Below are positions 42,419 to 52,318 of a stretch of 64,000 nt of DNA, one piece after another (positions within the stretch are counted from its first letter, which is position 1; each line of letters begins with the position of its first letter). Under the pieces are notes generated by a model that made no database searches, was not told the DNA's origin, and was given only the letters and a program-made list of their open reading frames with translations. The position numbers and the translations under genes were made by a program. The DNA is from Raineyella antarctica (GTDB lineage Bacteria; Actinomycetota; Actinomycetes; Propionibacteriales; Propionibacteriaceae), in the NCBI RefSeq assembly GCF_900092135.1, contig NZ_FMYF01000001.1, forward strand, positions 124,001 through 188,000. The letters run 5' to 3'.

Positions 42419-43476
42419 CAGCCGAACACTCCCAGGAGTCCCTTCCGATCCAGCCGCTCCGGATCGCCATGATCTCGTACTACCTGCCCAGCGGGAGCAA
42501 GATCGGCGTCGGCTACCAGGTCCACGAACTCGCCAATGAACTGGTACGACGAGGGCACACCGTCGACGTGTTCAGTGATTGCCCGCCGGTCGACGGGGCC
42601 CTGTACGGGCACCGCCACATCCAGATGCAGGGTGCACTGCGGACCTTCCGTTTCGCCCTCGCACTGCGGAAGGTCGACTTCAGCTCGTACGACGCCCTGC
42701 ATGCGCACGGGGATGACTACTGGCTGTGGCGGCGACGCGTCCCGCGGCACGTCCGTACGCTCCACGGGTCGTGCTTCGAGGAGGCCCTGCACATCAAGGG
42801 CATCAAGGAGCGCCTGCGGATGGTGCTGCTGGGCTTCAGCGAGGTCCTGGCGAGTCTGGTCGCCGATACGACCGTCGTCGTCTCGCCGGCCACACGGCGA
42901 TGGACCCCTTGGGTCCGACGGGTGATCCCCAATGGCGTCGACTCGACCCGCTACAACCCGGGCAACACCGTGAAGTCCTCGCACCCCTCCGTACTGTTCG
43001 TGGGCACCTGGGGTGGGCGCAAGCGCGGCGAAGCGCTCGCCCATCAGTTCGCCGACAGCGTCCGTTCACTGGTTCCCGATGCCGAGTTGCGCATGGTCAC
43101 CCAGGACGCACCGGATGAGCTGCCGGACGGGGTGACCGTCCTCGGTCGCCTCGGCGATTCCGAGCTCATCGAGGAGTACCGCAAGGCCTGGGTCTTCTGC
43201 CTGCCCTCCTCGTACGAGGGCTTCGGGATACCGTACGCCGAGGCGATGGCCTGCGGTGCGGCGGTCGTCGCGACGCCGAACGTCGGCGCCCGCTATGTGA
43301 CCGAAGAAGGACATGACGGCGTCCTGGCCCCCTTGGACAGACTTGGTGACGCCATCGAACGGCTGCTCACCGACGACGATCTCCGGGGGGCGACGCGGGC
43401 TGCCGGCCTGGCACGCTCGGAGGAGTTCACGTTGCAGTCCGTCGCTGCGCGCTACGAGGCGCTGTATCGCGGCTGA
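42415..43476 (+). CDS. Glycosyltransferase family 4 protein
   Basis: This 353-residue GT-B enzyme opens with LRIAMISYYLPSGSKIGVGY and GYQVHELANELVRRGHTVDV. VIPNGVDSTRYNPGN ends the acceptor domain, SVLFVGTWGGRKRGEALAHQ begins the donor domain, and SSYEGFGIPYAEAMACGAAV supplies the glutamate motif. The ATG overlaps the stop of the WbsX gene. It is the last gene before the rhamnose genes, which have their own promoter. Confidence 0.87.
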   Translation: MTAEHSQESLPIQPLRIAMISYYLPSGSKIGVGYQVHELANELVRRGHTVDVFSDCPPVDGALYGHRHIQMQGALRTFRFALALRKVDFSSYDALHAHGDDYWLWRRRVPRHVRTLHGSCFEEALHIKGIKERLRMVLLGFSEVLASLVADTTVVVSPATRRWTPWVRRVIPNGVDSTRYNPGNTVKSSHPSVLFVGTWGGRKRGEALAHQFADSVRSLVPDAELRMVTQDAPDELPDGVTVLGRLGDSELIEEYRKAWVFCLPSSYEGFGIPYAEAMACGAAVVATPNVGARYVTEEGHDGVLAPLDRLGDAIERLLTDDDLRGATRAAGLARSEEFTLQSVAARYEALYRG

Positions 43477-43518
43477 GTCCTGTTCCTCCGGCGGCTGGGC
43501 CTCGGGCGGGCCAGGTGA

Positions 43519-44565
<1,047 letters not shown>

Positions 44566-44567
44566 CC

Positions 44568-45968
44568 GTGGGTGAGCTGACGGTCAAGAGGACCGCGATC
44601 CCCGGCCTGCTGGTGCTGGACCTGCCGCTGCACGGGGACGCGCGCGGCTGGTTCAAGGAGAACTGGCAGCGCGAGAAGATGACCGCGCTCGGCCTGCCCG
44701 ACTTCGGGCCGGTGCAGAACAACGTGTCGTTCAACCCGCAGGTCGGTGTCGCGCGAGGCATCCATGCCGAGCCCTGGGACAAGCTCGTCTCGGTGGCCAC
44801 CGGCCGGGTCTTCGGGGCCTGGGTGGACCTGCGCGCGGGGGACTCGTTCGGGAGGGTCGTCACCGTCGAGCTCGGGCCGGACACCGCGGTGTTCGTGCCG
44901 CGGGGCGTGGCGAACTGCTACCAGACGCTCGAGCCCGACACGGCATACTCCTACCTGGTCAACGACCACTGGAGCCCGGAGGCGAAGGCCTCCTACACGT
45001 TCGTGAACCTGGCCGACCCGCAGCTGGGGATCGACTGGCCGATCCCGCTGGAGCAGGCGGAGGTCTCCGAGGCCGACCGGAACCACCCGATGCTCGCCGA
45101 CGTGGTCCCGATGGCGCCCAGGCGCACGGTCATCGTCGGCGCGAACGGTCAGCTCGGCCGGGCGCTGCGCCTGCTCTACCCGGATGCGATCGCGCTGGCG
45201 CGGCCGGGGTTCGACCTGTCCCGGCCCGATGACCTGACCCGGATCCGGTGGGCCGACGTCGAGACGATCATCAACGCGTCGGCCTTCACGGCCGTGGATG
45301 CGGCGGAGACCCCCGAGGGCAGGCGTACGGCGTGGGCGACCAACGTCGAGGCCGTGGCCCGGCTGGCCCGGATCGCCACCGAGCACCGGATCACGCTGGT
45401 CCAGATGTCCTCGGACTACGTCTTCGACGGCACCGCGGACCTGCACACCGAGGACGAGCCGTTCTCCCCACTGGGGGTGTACGGCCAGACGAAGGCGGCC
45501 GGGGATGCGATCGTCTCCACCGTGCCCCGGCACTACATCGTGCGGACCAGTTGGGTGATCGGCGACGGGAAGAACTTCGTCGCCACCATGGCGATGCTGG
45601 CCGACAAGGGCGTGCGGCCGACGGTGGTCGACGACCAGTACGGCAGGCTCACCTTCACCGACGACCTGGCCCGGGCGATCAGGCACCTGGTCGGCACCGA
45701 CGCCGCGTACGGTGTCTACAACGTCACCGGCGACGGGCCGGTGCAGTCCTGGGCCGACATCGCCGCAGACGTGTATGGGCTGAAGGGTCACGACCGCGCC
45801 GAGGTCACCCCGGTCAGTGCCCAGGAGTACGGCAGGGGCAAGGACCTGGCGCCCCGTCCGGTGCACAGCGCACTGGCCCTGGACAAGATCAAGGCGACGG
45901 GATTCCGCCCGGCCGCGGTCGACGAGTCCCTGCGCACGTACGTGGCCGACCTGCCCATCGGCAGTTGA
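44568..45968 (+). CDS. rmlCD: Fused dTDP-4-dehydrorhamnose 3,5-epimerase and reductase
   Basis: This 466-residue fusion carries out the last two steps to dTDP-L-rhamnose. Residues 1-190 are the RmlC cupin, with QNNVSFNPQVGVARGIHAEP holding the catalytic His. The second family His region reads PRGVANCYQTL rather than the usual AHGF, as in actinobacterial fusions I recall. From TVIVGANGQLGRALR near residue 188 the rest is RmlD, with the NADPH loop, MSSDYVFDG, and YGQTKAAGD (Tyr and Lys). The GTG at 44568 is favoured, with GGGG eight bases upstream; a GTG at 44562 is possible. The fusion removes the need for a separate rmlC gene. Confidence 0.9.
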   Translation: MGELTVKRTAIPGLLVLDLPLHGDARGWFKENWQREKMTALGLPDFGPVQNNVSFNPQVGVARGIHAEPWDKLVSVATGRVFGAWVDLRAGDSFGRVVTVELGPDTAVFVPRGVANCYQTLEPDTAYSYLVNDHWSPEAKASYTFVNLADPQLGIDWPIPLEQAEVSEADRNHPMLADVVPMAPRRTVIVGANGQLGRALRLLYPDAIALARPGFDLSRPDDLTRIRWADVETIINASAFTAVDAAETPEGRRTAWATNVEAVARLARIATEHRITLVQMSSDYVFDGTADLHTEDEPFSPLGVYGQTKAAGDAIVSTVPRHYIVRTSWVIGDGKNFVATMAMLADKGVRPTVVDDQYGRLTFTDDLARAIRHLVGTDAAYGVYNVTGDGPVQSWADIAADVYGLKGHDRAEVTPVSAQEYGRGKDLAPRPVHSALALDKIKATGFRPAAVDESLRTYVADLPIGS

Positions 45969-46001
45969 CCGCGTCGCCCGTCGACAGTGGAGGAGCTAGT
46001 C

Positions 46002-46553
46002 GTGAGCCGACTTCGTAGACGTCTGATGGTCGCCGGAGGAGTGCTCCTGCTGGCGTCCCTCAGCTGGCTGGGGCTGTGCATCCGCTTCGTCGCCCACCCG
46101 CGCGTCGATCCGGTCGAGCACGTCGATGCGATGTACGTCATCGGCCCGGTCGAGACACGGTGGGACCAGGCCCTCGCCCGCGCGGACGAGGGGGTGACAC
46201 CGGTATTCCTGGCCACGACGTCCATCGATCCGTCTGGCCACGCGTACTTCCCGCCGAACTGCGGCGAGCAGCGGCAGGGCTACACGATCCAGTGCGTGAT
46301 CCCCGACCCGTACACGACGCGGGGGGAGGCCCGCCTGCTGGCCGAGCAGGTCCGTGCCCACGGCTGGAAGCACGTGGCTGTCTTCACCAGCACACCGCAC
46401 ACGGCACGAACCCGGATGCTGATGGAACGGTGCGTCCCGGCGACGGTGAGCATCTGGAACTATCCGGAGCACCGCGGACCGTTCAGTTGGCTGCGCGAGT
46501 TCGTCTACCAGTCGGGGGCCTGGGTCAAGGCGCAGTTCATCCGCAGCTGCTGA
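46002..46553 (+). CDS. DUF218/YdcF-family membrane-anchored protein
   Basis: This 183-residue protein has one N-terminal membrane segment (LMVAGGVLLLASLSWLGLCI), then a globular domain of the DUF218/YdcF/ElyC/SanA type outside the membrane or at its surface. Family features include HVDAMYVIGPVETRWDQAL, TTRGEARLLAEQVRAHGWK and SSxHTxR-like TSTPHTARTRMLME. YdcF-type proteins are linked with envelope and peptidoglycan metabolism, but biochemistry is limited. GGAGGAG lies six bases before GTG 46002. It follows rmlCD and may be part of that transcript. Confidence 0.8.
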   Translation: MSRLRRRLMVAGGVLLLASLSWLGLCIRFVAHPRVDPVEHVDAMYVIGPVETRWDQALARADEGVTPVFLATTSIDPSGHAYFPPNCGEQRQGYTIQCVIPDPYTTRGEARLLAEQVRAHGWKHVAVFTSTPHTARTRMLMERCVPATVSIWNYPEHRGPFSWLREFVYQSGAWVKAQFIRSC

Positions 46554-46571
46554 CCGGAGGTGTGGCTCACC

Positions 46572-47558
46572 TCACTCACGGGTAGTGGTGGACTTACTTG
46601 CCCAGTTCCCGGCGAATCCCTCCAGGAGGCGGGGTGCCCGCCCGTATCGCCGCCCGAGGTGCGCCAGCACGGCTGAGCCGATCATCACCGACTGCCGGAG
46701 CAGACGTGCCCAGTCACGGTCTCGGGCAGCCTTTCCCAGGACTGGTATCACATGCCTCCTCAAAAACCGGGCGCGGGTACCGAGGGCCCACGGCTGTCGC
46801 GTCGAGCCGAAGAGCAACCCGTTGCGGGTGTAGTAGAAGGTCCCGAGGTATGAGTACGAGCCCGTGAAGGACGCGGAGACTTTGTGGTAGATGACGACGT
46901 CGGTGGCCACGACGAGGGGTATGCCGGCTCGCTGGGCCCGGACGCTCCAGTCGGAGTCCTCGAAGTTGAGGAAGTACCGTTCATCGAACGAGCCGATGCG
47001 CTGCCAGGACCCCGCTGTCGCGGTGACGCAACACCCCGCCAGGACCTGGCTGGGGCGGAGTACGGGGCGGTCCGGGCCGTCACTGCTGGAGATCTCGCTC
47101 GCGGAGAGGTGCCGCGCGAGACTGGTCTCGGCATCGATGGTGCCGCCGCCGAACCAGACCCGCTCCGATCCGTCCGCATACCGCACCTCGGGGCTGACCG
47201 CCACGCCAGTCCTGGCGAGCCGTCCAAGGGCCGCGATCGCTCCGCGCGGAATGATCGTGTCATTGTTGAGGACGGTGATGGTCCCGACCCCGACGTCGAG
47301 TGCCCATTCGATACCCCGGTTCATCCCACCGGCGAAGCCAAGGTTCGCGCCCGTCTGCAGGGTTTCGACGGATGGCCACCTATTGACGATCTCTTCGATC
47401 ACACCGTCGTACGATCCGTTGTCGATCACCAAGACCCTGGCCTCGGGCGACCCGGCAACCAAGGACTCGACGCAGGCCACGGTGTCGGCACGTCCGAAGT
47501 ACGACAGCACCACCACCGCATCGATGTCGGATGGGTTGTCGTTCCGATTCTCGGCCAC
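46572..47558 (-). CDS. Glycosyltransferase family 2, rhamnosyltransferase-like
   Basis: This 328-residue GT-A transferase shows VVLSYFGRADTVACVESLV, VLVIDNGSYDG, and the rhamnosyltransferase-like GANLGFAGGMNRGI. TVLNNDTIIPRGAI carries the NND metal-binding motif, and NFEDSDWSVRAQRAG lies near residue 205. It resembles rhamnosyltransferases that use dTDP-rhamnose, consistent with the rml genes on both sides. It is encoded against the flow of the neighbours. The GTG at 47558 has AGGAG nine bases upstream. It converges with the DUF218 gene and diverges from the acyltransferase gene. Confidence 0.85.
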   Translation of the reverse strand: MAENRNDNPSDIDAVVVLSYFGRADTVACVESLVAGSPEARVLVIDNGSYDGVIEEIVNRWPSVETLQTGANLGFAGGMNRGIEWALDVGVGTITVLNNDTIIPRGAIAALGRLARTGVAVSPEVRYADGSERVWFGGGTIDAETSLARHLSASEISSSDGPDRPVLRPSQVLAGCCVTATAGSWQRIGSFDERYFLNFEDSDWSVRAQRAGIPLVVATDVVIYHKVSASFTGSYSYLGTFYYTRNGLLFGSTRQPWALGTRARFLRRHVIPVLGKAARDRDWARLLRQSVMIGSAVLAHLGRRYGRAPRLLEGFAGNWASKSTTTRE

Positions 47559-47642
47559 TGCGATCTGCTCCTGGAGAGGTGGTTGTTAGGGTCACACCTG
47601 TAGCGGGTCCATCGTGGAACCTATCTCAAGAAAGGCGCTCCT

Positions 47643-48236
47643 ATGGGAACGGTCAAGGAGGCCCTCAAGCGGGTCGCACCCTCGTGGGCGCTGGAGGCCA
47701 ATCACTGGCGCAACGACGTCTGGTCCGATCTGAGGCTGCGGCTCTTGGCCGACCTTGGCCATGTGCCATCCCACCGCGTGCGGAACCTGTTCTACCGTCG
47801 TGCAGGGATGACCCTCCCATCGACTTCCAGCATCCACTGGCGCGCCGAGTTCTACGCCCCCGAGTCCATCACCGTCGGGGAACACTGCATCATTGGTGAC
47901 TCGTGCTTCCTGGATGGTCGGTCCGGTCTGGTGCTCGGCGACTCTGTGAACCTGGGCAGTCACGTCACGATCTACACCCGCGAACACGACGTCAACTCAC
48001 CGGACTTCGCCGAGACCGGGGCTCCCGTCACGATCGGCGACCATGCCTGGGTCTCGAGCCATTCGATCATCCTTCCCGGTGTGACGATCGGTGAGGGTGC
48101 GGTCGTGGCAGCCGGCGCCGTGGTTCCGAAGGATGTGCCGGCCTTCACCATCGTCGGCGGGAATCCGGCTCGTCCGTTGGGAACCCGTAGCACCGATCTG
48201 ACCTACAAGCTCGGGTATGCCAAGCGCTTCGTGTAA
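47643..48236 (+). CDS. Hexapeptide-repeat acyltransferase (WbbJ-like)
   Basis: This 197-residue acyltransferase of the left-handed beta-helix family would O-acetylate or otherwise acylate a sugar. Imperfect hexapeptide repeats run from about residue 75 to 180, including ITVGEHCIIGDSCFLDGRSG, LGSHVTIYTREHDV with the likely catalytic His, and VTIGEGAVVAAGAVVPKDV. The N-terminal helical part is typical of the xenobiotic/maltose O-acetyltransferase group. AGAAAGG precedes the ATG. The acyl group and acceptor are not readable. It sits directly upstream of rmlA. Confidence 0.87.
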   Translation: MGTVKEALKRVAPSWALEANHWRNDVWSDLRLRLLADLGHVPSHRVRNLFYRRAGMTLPSTSSIHWRAEFYAPESITVGEHCIIGDSCFLDGRSGLVLGDSVNLGSHVTIYTREHDVNSPDFAETGAPVTIGDHAWVSSHSIILPGVTIGEGAVVAAGAVVPKDVPAFTIVGGNPARPLGTRSTDLTYKLGYAKRFV

Positions 48237-48297
48237 TTGGACACTGTGTTCGGCAAGCGTCTTGGTGGCTGTGTGCGACGTGTGAAAAGCTCGCCCC

Positions 48298-49170
48298 ATG
48301 CGCGGAATCATCCTGGCGGGGGGCTCGGGGACGCGACTGAACCCCATCACGCTCGGTACCAGTAAGCAGCTGGTACCTGTCTACGACAAACCGATGATCT
48401 ACTACCCGTTGTCGACGCTGATCTTCGCCGGCATCCGGGACATCCTGGTCATCACGACCCCGCACGACCTGGCCTCGTTCCAGCGACTGCTCGGGGATGG
48501 CTCACAGTTCGGGGTGTCGTTGTCGTACGCCGCCCAGCCAGAGCCGAAGGGGCTCGCGCAGGCCTTCACGATCGGCGCGGACTTCGTCGGCAACGATCGG
48601 GCCGCGCTGGTGCTGGGCGACAACATCTTCTACGGTCCGGGCCTCGGCTCGAGGCTGCAGCGGTTCGAGCAGATCGACGGTGCGGCGGTGTTCGCGTACT
48701 GGGTCGCCGACCCCAAGGCGTACGGCGTGGTCGAGTTCGACGACAACGGGATGGCCCTGTCGCTGGAGGAGAAGCCCGCCGAGCCGAAGTCCAACTATGC
48801 GGTGCCGGGTCTCTACTTCTACGACAACGACGTGGTCGAGATCGCTCGCAACCTGGCGCCGTCGGCGCGCGGGGAGTACGAGATCACCGACGTCAACCGC
48901 CACTACCTGGAGCGGGGCAAGCTGCAGGTGGAGGTGCTGCCACGAGGGACGGCTTGGCTGGACACCGGGACCTTCGACTCGCTGCTGGACGCCGGGAACT
49001 ACGTGCACACCATGCAGGCCCGGCAGGGTCTTCAGGTCGGCTGCCCCGAAGAGGCGGCCTGGCGGATGGGGTTCCTGACCGACGACGAACTGCGCCAGTG
49101 CGCCGAGCCGCTGGTGAAATCCGGCTACGGCACCTACCTGCTGCAGCAGTTGGAGCACGGGACCAATTGA
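48298..49170 (+). CDS. rmlA: Glucose-1-phosphate thymidylyltransferase
   Basis: RmlA makes dTDP-glucose from dTTP and glucose-1-phosphate, the first step to dTDP-rhamnose. The 290-residue protein has [20 protein letters not shown] with the nucleotide loop at residues 8-14, [26 protein letters not shown] with its metal-binding Asp, and the conserved [11 protein letters not shown] and [16 protein letters not shown]. It lies about 2.3 kb downstream of rmlCD and is separated from it by three genes, so the four-step pathway is complete but not contiguous. Confidence 0.95.
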   Translation: MRGIILAGGSGTRLNPITLGTSKQLVPVYDKPMIYYPLSTLIFAGIRDILVITTPHDLASFQRLLGDGSQFGVSLSYAAQPEPKGLAQAFTIGADFVGNDRAALVLGDNIFYGPGLGSRLQRFEQIDGAAVFAYWVADPKAYGVVEFDDNGMALSLEEKPAEPKSNYAVPGLYFYDNDVVEIARNLAPSARGEYEITDVNRHYLERGKLQVEVLPRGTAWLDTGTFDSLLDAGNYVHTMQARQGLQVGCPEEAAWRMGFLTDDELRQCAEPLVKSGYGTYLLQQLEHGTN

Positions 49171-49230
49171 TCGCGCAAGGCGCTGGTGGCCTGCGGAGGC
49201 CAATCCCGGGATACAAGAGGATGCACTCTA

Positions 49231-50868
49231 ATGGATAAGAAGATCGCGTTGATTTCCTTCCTGAGTAACAGAAAGGATGGGTTTACCGCCGTTCTTCTAA
49301 TTGTGGCGACGTTGACCGTAGGTCTGGCTTGGGTCCTCGCTTCCCCGGTCGGATCGTCACCGGATGAGGATTATCATATGGGGAGTATTTGGTGTCCACC
49401 CCCAGTGGAATCGTCGGGTTGTCGGACGGGGGTAGATGCTGAAGGTGCCTCCGGGGTCTATGTTCCGGCATTGGTGCGAGATGCCTCGAAGTGTTATGCG
49501 TTCCATGCTGAAATATCGGCTGCCTGCATGTCCGGCATCCCGTCTGACGGGCTGGTTCTGACTACCCGTGTTGATCACGGAGAATATCCACCATATTACT
49601 ATCGCTTCATGCATATCTTCGTCGGCCCCGACGTCACGCGGTCGATTCTGGTGATGCGCGTTGTGAATGTCGTCCTTGCCGTGGCTGCATCGTCAGTTGC
49701 GCTCTTGATCTCCAGCGGGGTGGAACGGCGTCGCTGGGCGGCGGCAATCGCCCTCAGTGTTGTCCCGCTGGGCCTCTTCCTGATTGCCTCGGTCAACCCG
49801 AGTTCGTGGGCTGTCACGGGCATTGCGGTGCTCGTGCTTGCTATGGATGCGCTCCTCAAGGCCTCTAAGCGGCTCGCGCTCTCAGTCGCTTCCTTGACGG
49901 TAATGGGGGGGGCCGTGATGGCGGCGGGTGCACGGGTTGACGGAGCGCTTTACGTTATCCTTACCCTCGTGGTGATGAGCATCGTCCACGGTGTGCGCAG
50001 CTATTCGGTGCGCTCGAGAATTCTGGCGCCGGTATTGGCCGCCGCTTTTGCGGGGTGGTCATTCTTGAATGCTGGTTCAGGTGGTTTTTCGGTCACCTCA
50101 GGGGTGGCAGCCAGTGAGTCTCCCTTCAATGTGCTGTATCGAAATATTCTTGAACTCCCGAATTTCCTGCTCCGGCTCTACAGTGATCTTGGCTGGCTGG
50201 ATACCTCCATGCCTCCCCTCGTGCGCGTGACGATGGGATTCTTGGCTGCCACTATGGTCATGATCGGCATTACCCAGTTGAACCTGCGAAAGTCCGTCGC
50301 ATTGTTGATCGCGGGTGGGGCTATCGTGATGTTACCTTTGATCGTGGCGCAGCGAGGGTTGGTGCTGCTATCTGCAGTCGATTATCCGCAACCGCGATAC
50401 GTCCTGCCGCTAGCGGCCGTCCTGCTCTTCGTTGCACTGGCGCCTGGTCGGGCCTCGGTGGTCATCGCGCGTCCGCAACGAGTGTCGATGTACCTCTTAC
50501 TAGTGGGAGCGCACTCGCTTGCCTTGTTGACCAATATCCGCCGGTACACTTCCGGTGTGGGCGGCGGGGCTTCCCTCTCGAACGTTCAATGGTGGTGGCC
50601 CGCAGGACCGGGGCCGTTCACCCTTTGGGGCCTCGCGAGCCTGGCTTTCGCGATCGCAGCATTGGTCCTCCTTATGAGCCATGATCCGGTGGCGGTTTCC
50701 TCCGAGGCGCGATTGGCTCCGAAACCACGGAGGGCGCTCTCGACTCCGATAGTGTTGCCAAATGCTCGCGGGGGAGAAGCCGTGTTGAATATCGCCGCGG
50801 TCTCGACTGTCAAGGATGTGGCGCCCGATGGGGGTGACCCGCGGCCTCTTGGTCCTGGAGTAGCCTGA
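49231..50868 (+). CDS. DUF2142 family integral membrane protein
   Basis: This 545-residue membrane protein has about 12-13 hydrophobic segments. FTAVLLIVATLTVGLAWVL is the first, and SSPDEDYHMGSIWCPPP just after it is the family's conserved loop with acidic residues, resembling the GT-C catalytic loop. DUF2142 members are common in surface-glycan loci and are suspected lipid-linked sugar transferases. Its composition is markedly less GC-rich than its neighbours, with TTA and CTA Leu codons at about 50330 and 50495, suggesting acquisition by transfer. AGAGG ten bases before the ATG at 49231 supports that start. Confidence 0.8.
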   Translation: MDKKIALISFLSNRKDGFTAVLLIVATLTVGLAWVLASPVGSSPDEDYHMGSIWCPPPVESSGCRTGVDAEGASGVYVPALVRDASKCYAFHAEISAACMSGIPSDGLVLTTRVDHGEYPPYYYRFMHIFVGPDVTRSILVMRVVNVVLAVAASSVALLISSGVERRRWAAAIALSVVPLGLFLIASVNPSSWAVTGIAVLVLAMDALLKASKRLALSVASLTVMGGAVMAAGARVDGALYVILTLVVMSIVHGVRSYSVRSRILAPVLAAAFAGWSFLNAGSGGFSVTSGVAASESPFNVLYRNILELPNFLLRLYSDLGWLDTSMPPLVRVTMGFLAATMVMIGITQLNLRKSVALLIAGGAIVMLPLIVAQRGLVLLSAVDYPQPRYVLPLAAVLLFVALAPGRASVVIARPQRVSMYLLLVGAHSLALLTNIRRYTSGVGGGASLSNVQWWWPAGPGPFTLWGLASLAFAIAALVLLMSHDPVAVSSEARLAPKPRRALSTPIVLPNARGGEAVLNIAAVSTVKDVAPDGGDPRPLGPGVA

Positions 50869-50904
50869 GCGCACGACAGCTTCAACCGATGAGGGAAAGA
50901 ACTC

Positions 50905-51261
50905 ATGGCCAGAGTCGACTCGTGGTTGTGGGCCGTACGCGTCTACAAGACGCGCTCGTTGGCCACTGACGCCTGCAAGGGCGGCCACGTACGGGTCAAC
51001 GACAAGCCGGCCAAACCGGCCCAGGAGGTCCGCCCGGGTGACCGGGTGACGGTCCGCAGCCCCGGCTGGGACCGGGTGTTCGAGGTTGTCGAGCCGATCA
51101 CCAAGCGGGTCGGTGCCCCGGTCGCGGCCAAGGCGTACGTCGACCACTCCCCGGAGCGCCCGGCGTACCTGTCGGCCCCGATGGCCCGACGGGACCGCGG
51201 CGCGGGGCGCCCCACCAAGAAGGATCGTCGCGAGATCGACGAGCTGCGCGGTCGGCGATGA
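50905..51261 (+). CDS. S4-domain RNA-binding protein (Hsp15-like)
   Basis: This 118-residue protein carries an S4 RNA-binding domain over residues 1-60, with RVDSWLWAVRVYKTRSLAT and KGGHVRVNDKPAKPAQEVRPGD. The rest is basic, with RRDRGAGRPTKKDRREIDEL at the end. Hsp15-type proteins bind free 50S subunits with stalled nascent chains and help recycle ribosomes. That role here is inferred. GAGGGAAAG lies upstream of the ATG. It separates the DUF2142 gene from the next glycosyltransferase. Confidence 0.9.
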   Translation: MARVDSWLWAVRVYKTRSLATDACKGGHVRVNDKPAKPAQEVRPGDRVTVRSPGWDRVFEVVEPITKRVGAPVAAKAYVDHSPERPAYLSAPMARRDRGAGRPTKKDRREIDELRGRR

Positions 51262-51303
51262 GTCGCGGTCGGCCGAGCAGCCGCTGGGGCGATCAGCCTG
51301 TCG

Positions 51304-51309
51304 TACGGT
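51304..51309 (+). promoter_or_regulatory. -10 box TACGGT of a leaderless start
   Basis: TACGGT ends six bases before GTG 51316. Confidence 0.45.
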
Positions 51310-51315
51310 GACCGC

Positions 51316-52245
51316 GTGGCTGACTTCGACCATTTCCTCCTAACCCGGTTCAGCTCGGTCTTCGTGCCGGATGCGCCGCCGATGGGGGAGGACTGGCTTC
51401 GGTACCGGTTGGCATTCTTCTGGGACGCTGCGCATCCCTCGGTCGCCGCCCAGCGCGATGCAGACTTCACGTGGCTGGTCATGTTCGACGACCGATGCTC
51501 GGACGCATTCCGGCAGGACGTCGAGGAACTCGCCGCGGATGGTGTCTTCGTGCCGATCTGGACGCATGAACCGTTCTGGGATGACCGCTTCGCCTCCCAT
51601 GTCGCGGCGCGGAGCACTGCTCCGTACGTCATCACCACGCGGATGGACAGCGATGACGCGATCGCGGTCGACTTCCTGGCCTCGGTGCAACGGCAGTTCG
51701 AGCACCAGGACCTGTTGTTCGTGGACTTCGTCCGCGGCTTACAGATCGACCGACGCGGCTGGGTGTACCGCCACGACCAGCTGTCGAACCCTTTCTTGTC
51801 CCTGATCGAGCGACGTCCGTCGGACGCCCCACCACGTACGGTCTTCCTCGCGTCGCAGCATCCCCGCGCCCGCAGATACGCCCCCGTGCGGGAGGTGAAG
51901 GCGCCTCCGATGTGGCTCCAGGTGATCCACGACGCCAACATCGCCAACCTCGTCAACGGCACGCGCGTCTCGCCGTCGCAAGCCAATGACCGCTTCGTCC
52001 TCGATCTGGCCTATCGGCGCGAGGTGCCCGGCCTGACGCTGGTGCGGGAGAGGGCCGTGCAGCGCGCTCGTCTGGCCCGGCTGTGGGGGGCCCATCCGGG
52101 TGAGCTGCTGCGGCACCTCGAAGCCGGGATCGTCCGCGCCCGCGGTACCCACGACCTGCCCCAGAACGACAACGCCAGGAACGCCACCGATCTGGCGCGG
52201 CGGCTGGCCGCCCGACTGGGGCGGAGCAATGTCCGCAGCAGTTGA
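51316..52245 (+). CDS. Putative rhamnosyltransferase (Rhamno_transf-like), paralog 1
   Basis: This 309-residue protein begins DHFLLTRFSSVFVPD and has TWLVMFDDRCSDAFRQDVEE, then VITTRMDSDDAIAVDFLASV with the DSDD motif expected for metal and nucleotide-sugar binding in a GT-A fold. It resembles the putative rhamnosyltransferase family PF11316. A second copy lies at 55466-56389 with about half of the residues the same by eye. The GTG at 51316 is leaderless. Since dTDP-rhamnose is made in this window, a rhamnosyl role is reasonable but not shown. Confidence 0.78.
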   Translation: MADFDHFLLTRFSSVFVPDAPPMGEDWLRYRLAFFWDAAHPSVAAQRDADFTWLVMFDDRCSDAFRQDVEELAADGVFVPIWTHEPFWDDRFASHVAARSTAPYVITTRMDSDDAIAVDFLASVQRQFEHQDLLFVDFVRGLQIDRRGWVYRHDQLSNPFLSLIERRPSDAPPRTVFLASQHPRARRYAPVREVKAPPMWLQVIHDANIANLVNGTRVSPSQANDRFVLDLAYRREVPGLTLVRERAVQRARLARLWGAHPGELLRHLEAGIVRARGTHDLPQNDNARNATDLARRLAARLGRSNVRSS

Positions 52246-52306
52246 TGTCCGCGGCAGTTGATCGGTCGCCCGCTGCCCAGTTGCGGGGACCGGCCGCCGG
52301 CAATGT

Positions 52307-52312
52307 CAGGAT
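52307..52312 (+). promoter_or_regulatory. Possible leaderless -10 box CAGGAT
   Basis: CAGGAT ends six bases before GTG 52319. It is the weaker CANNNT variant. Confidence 0.3.
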
Positions 52313-52318
52313 GGGCAC

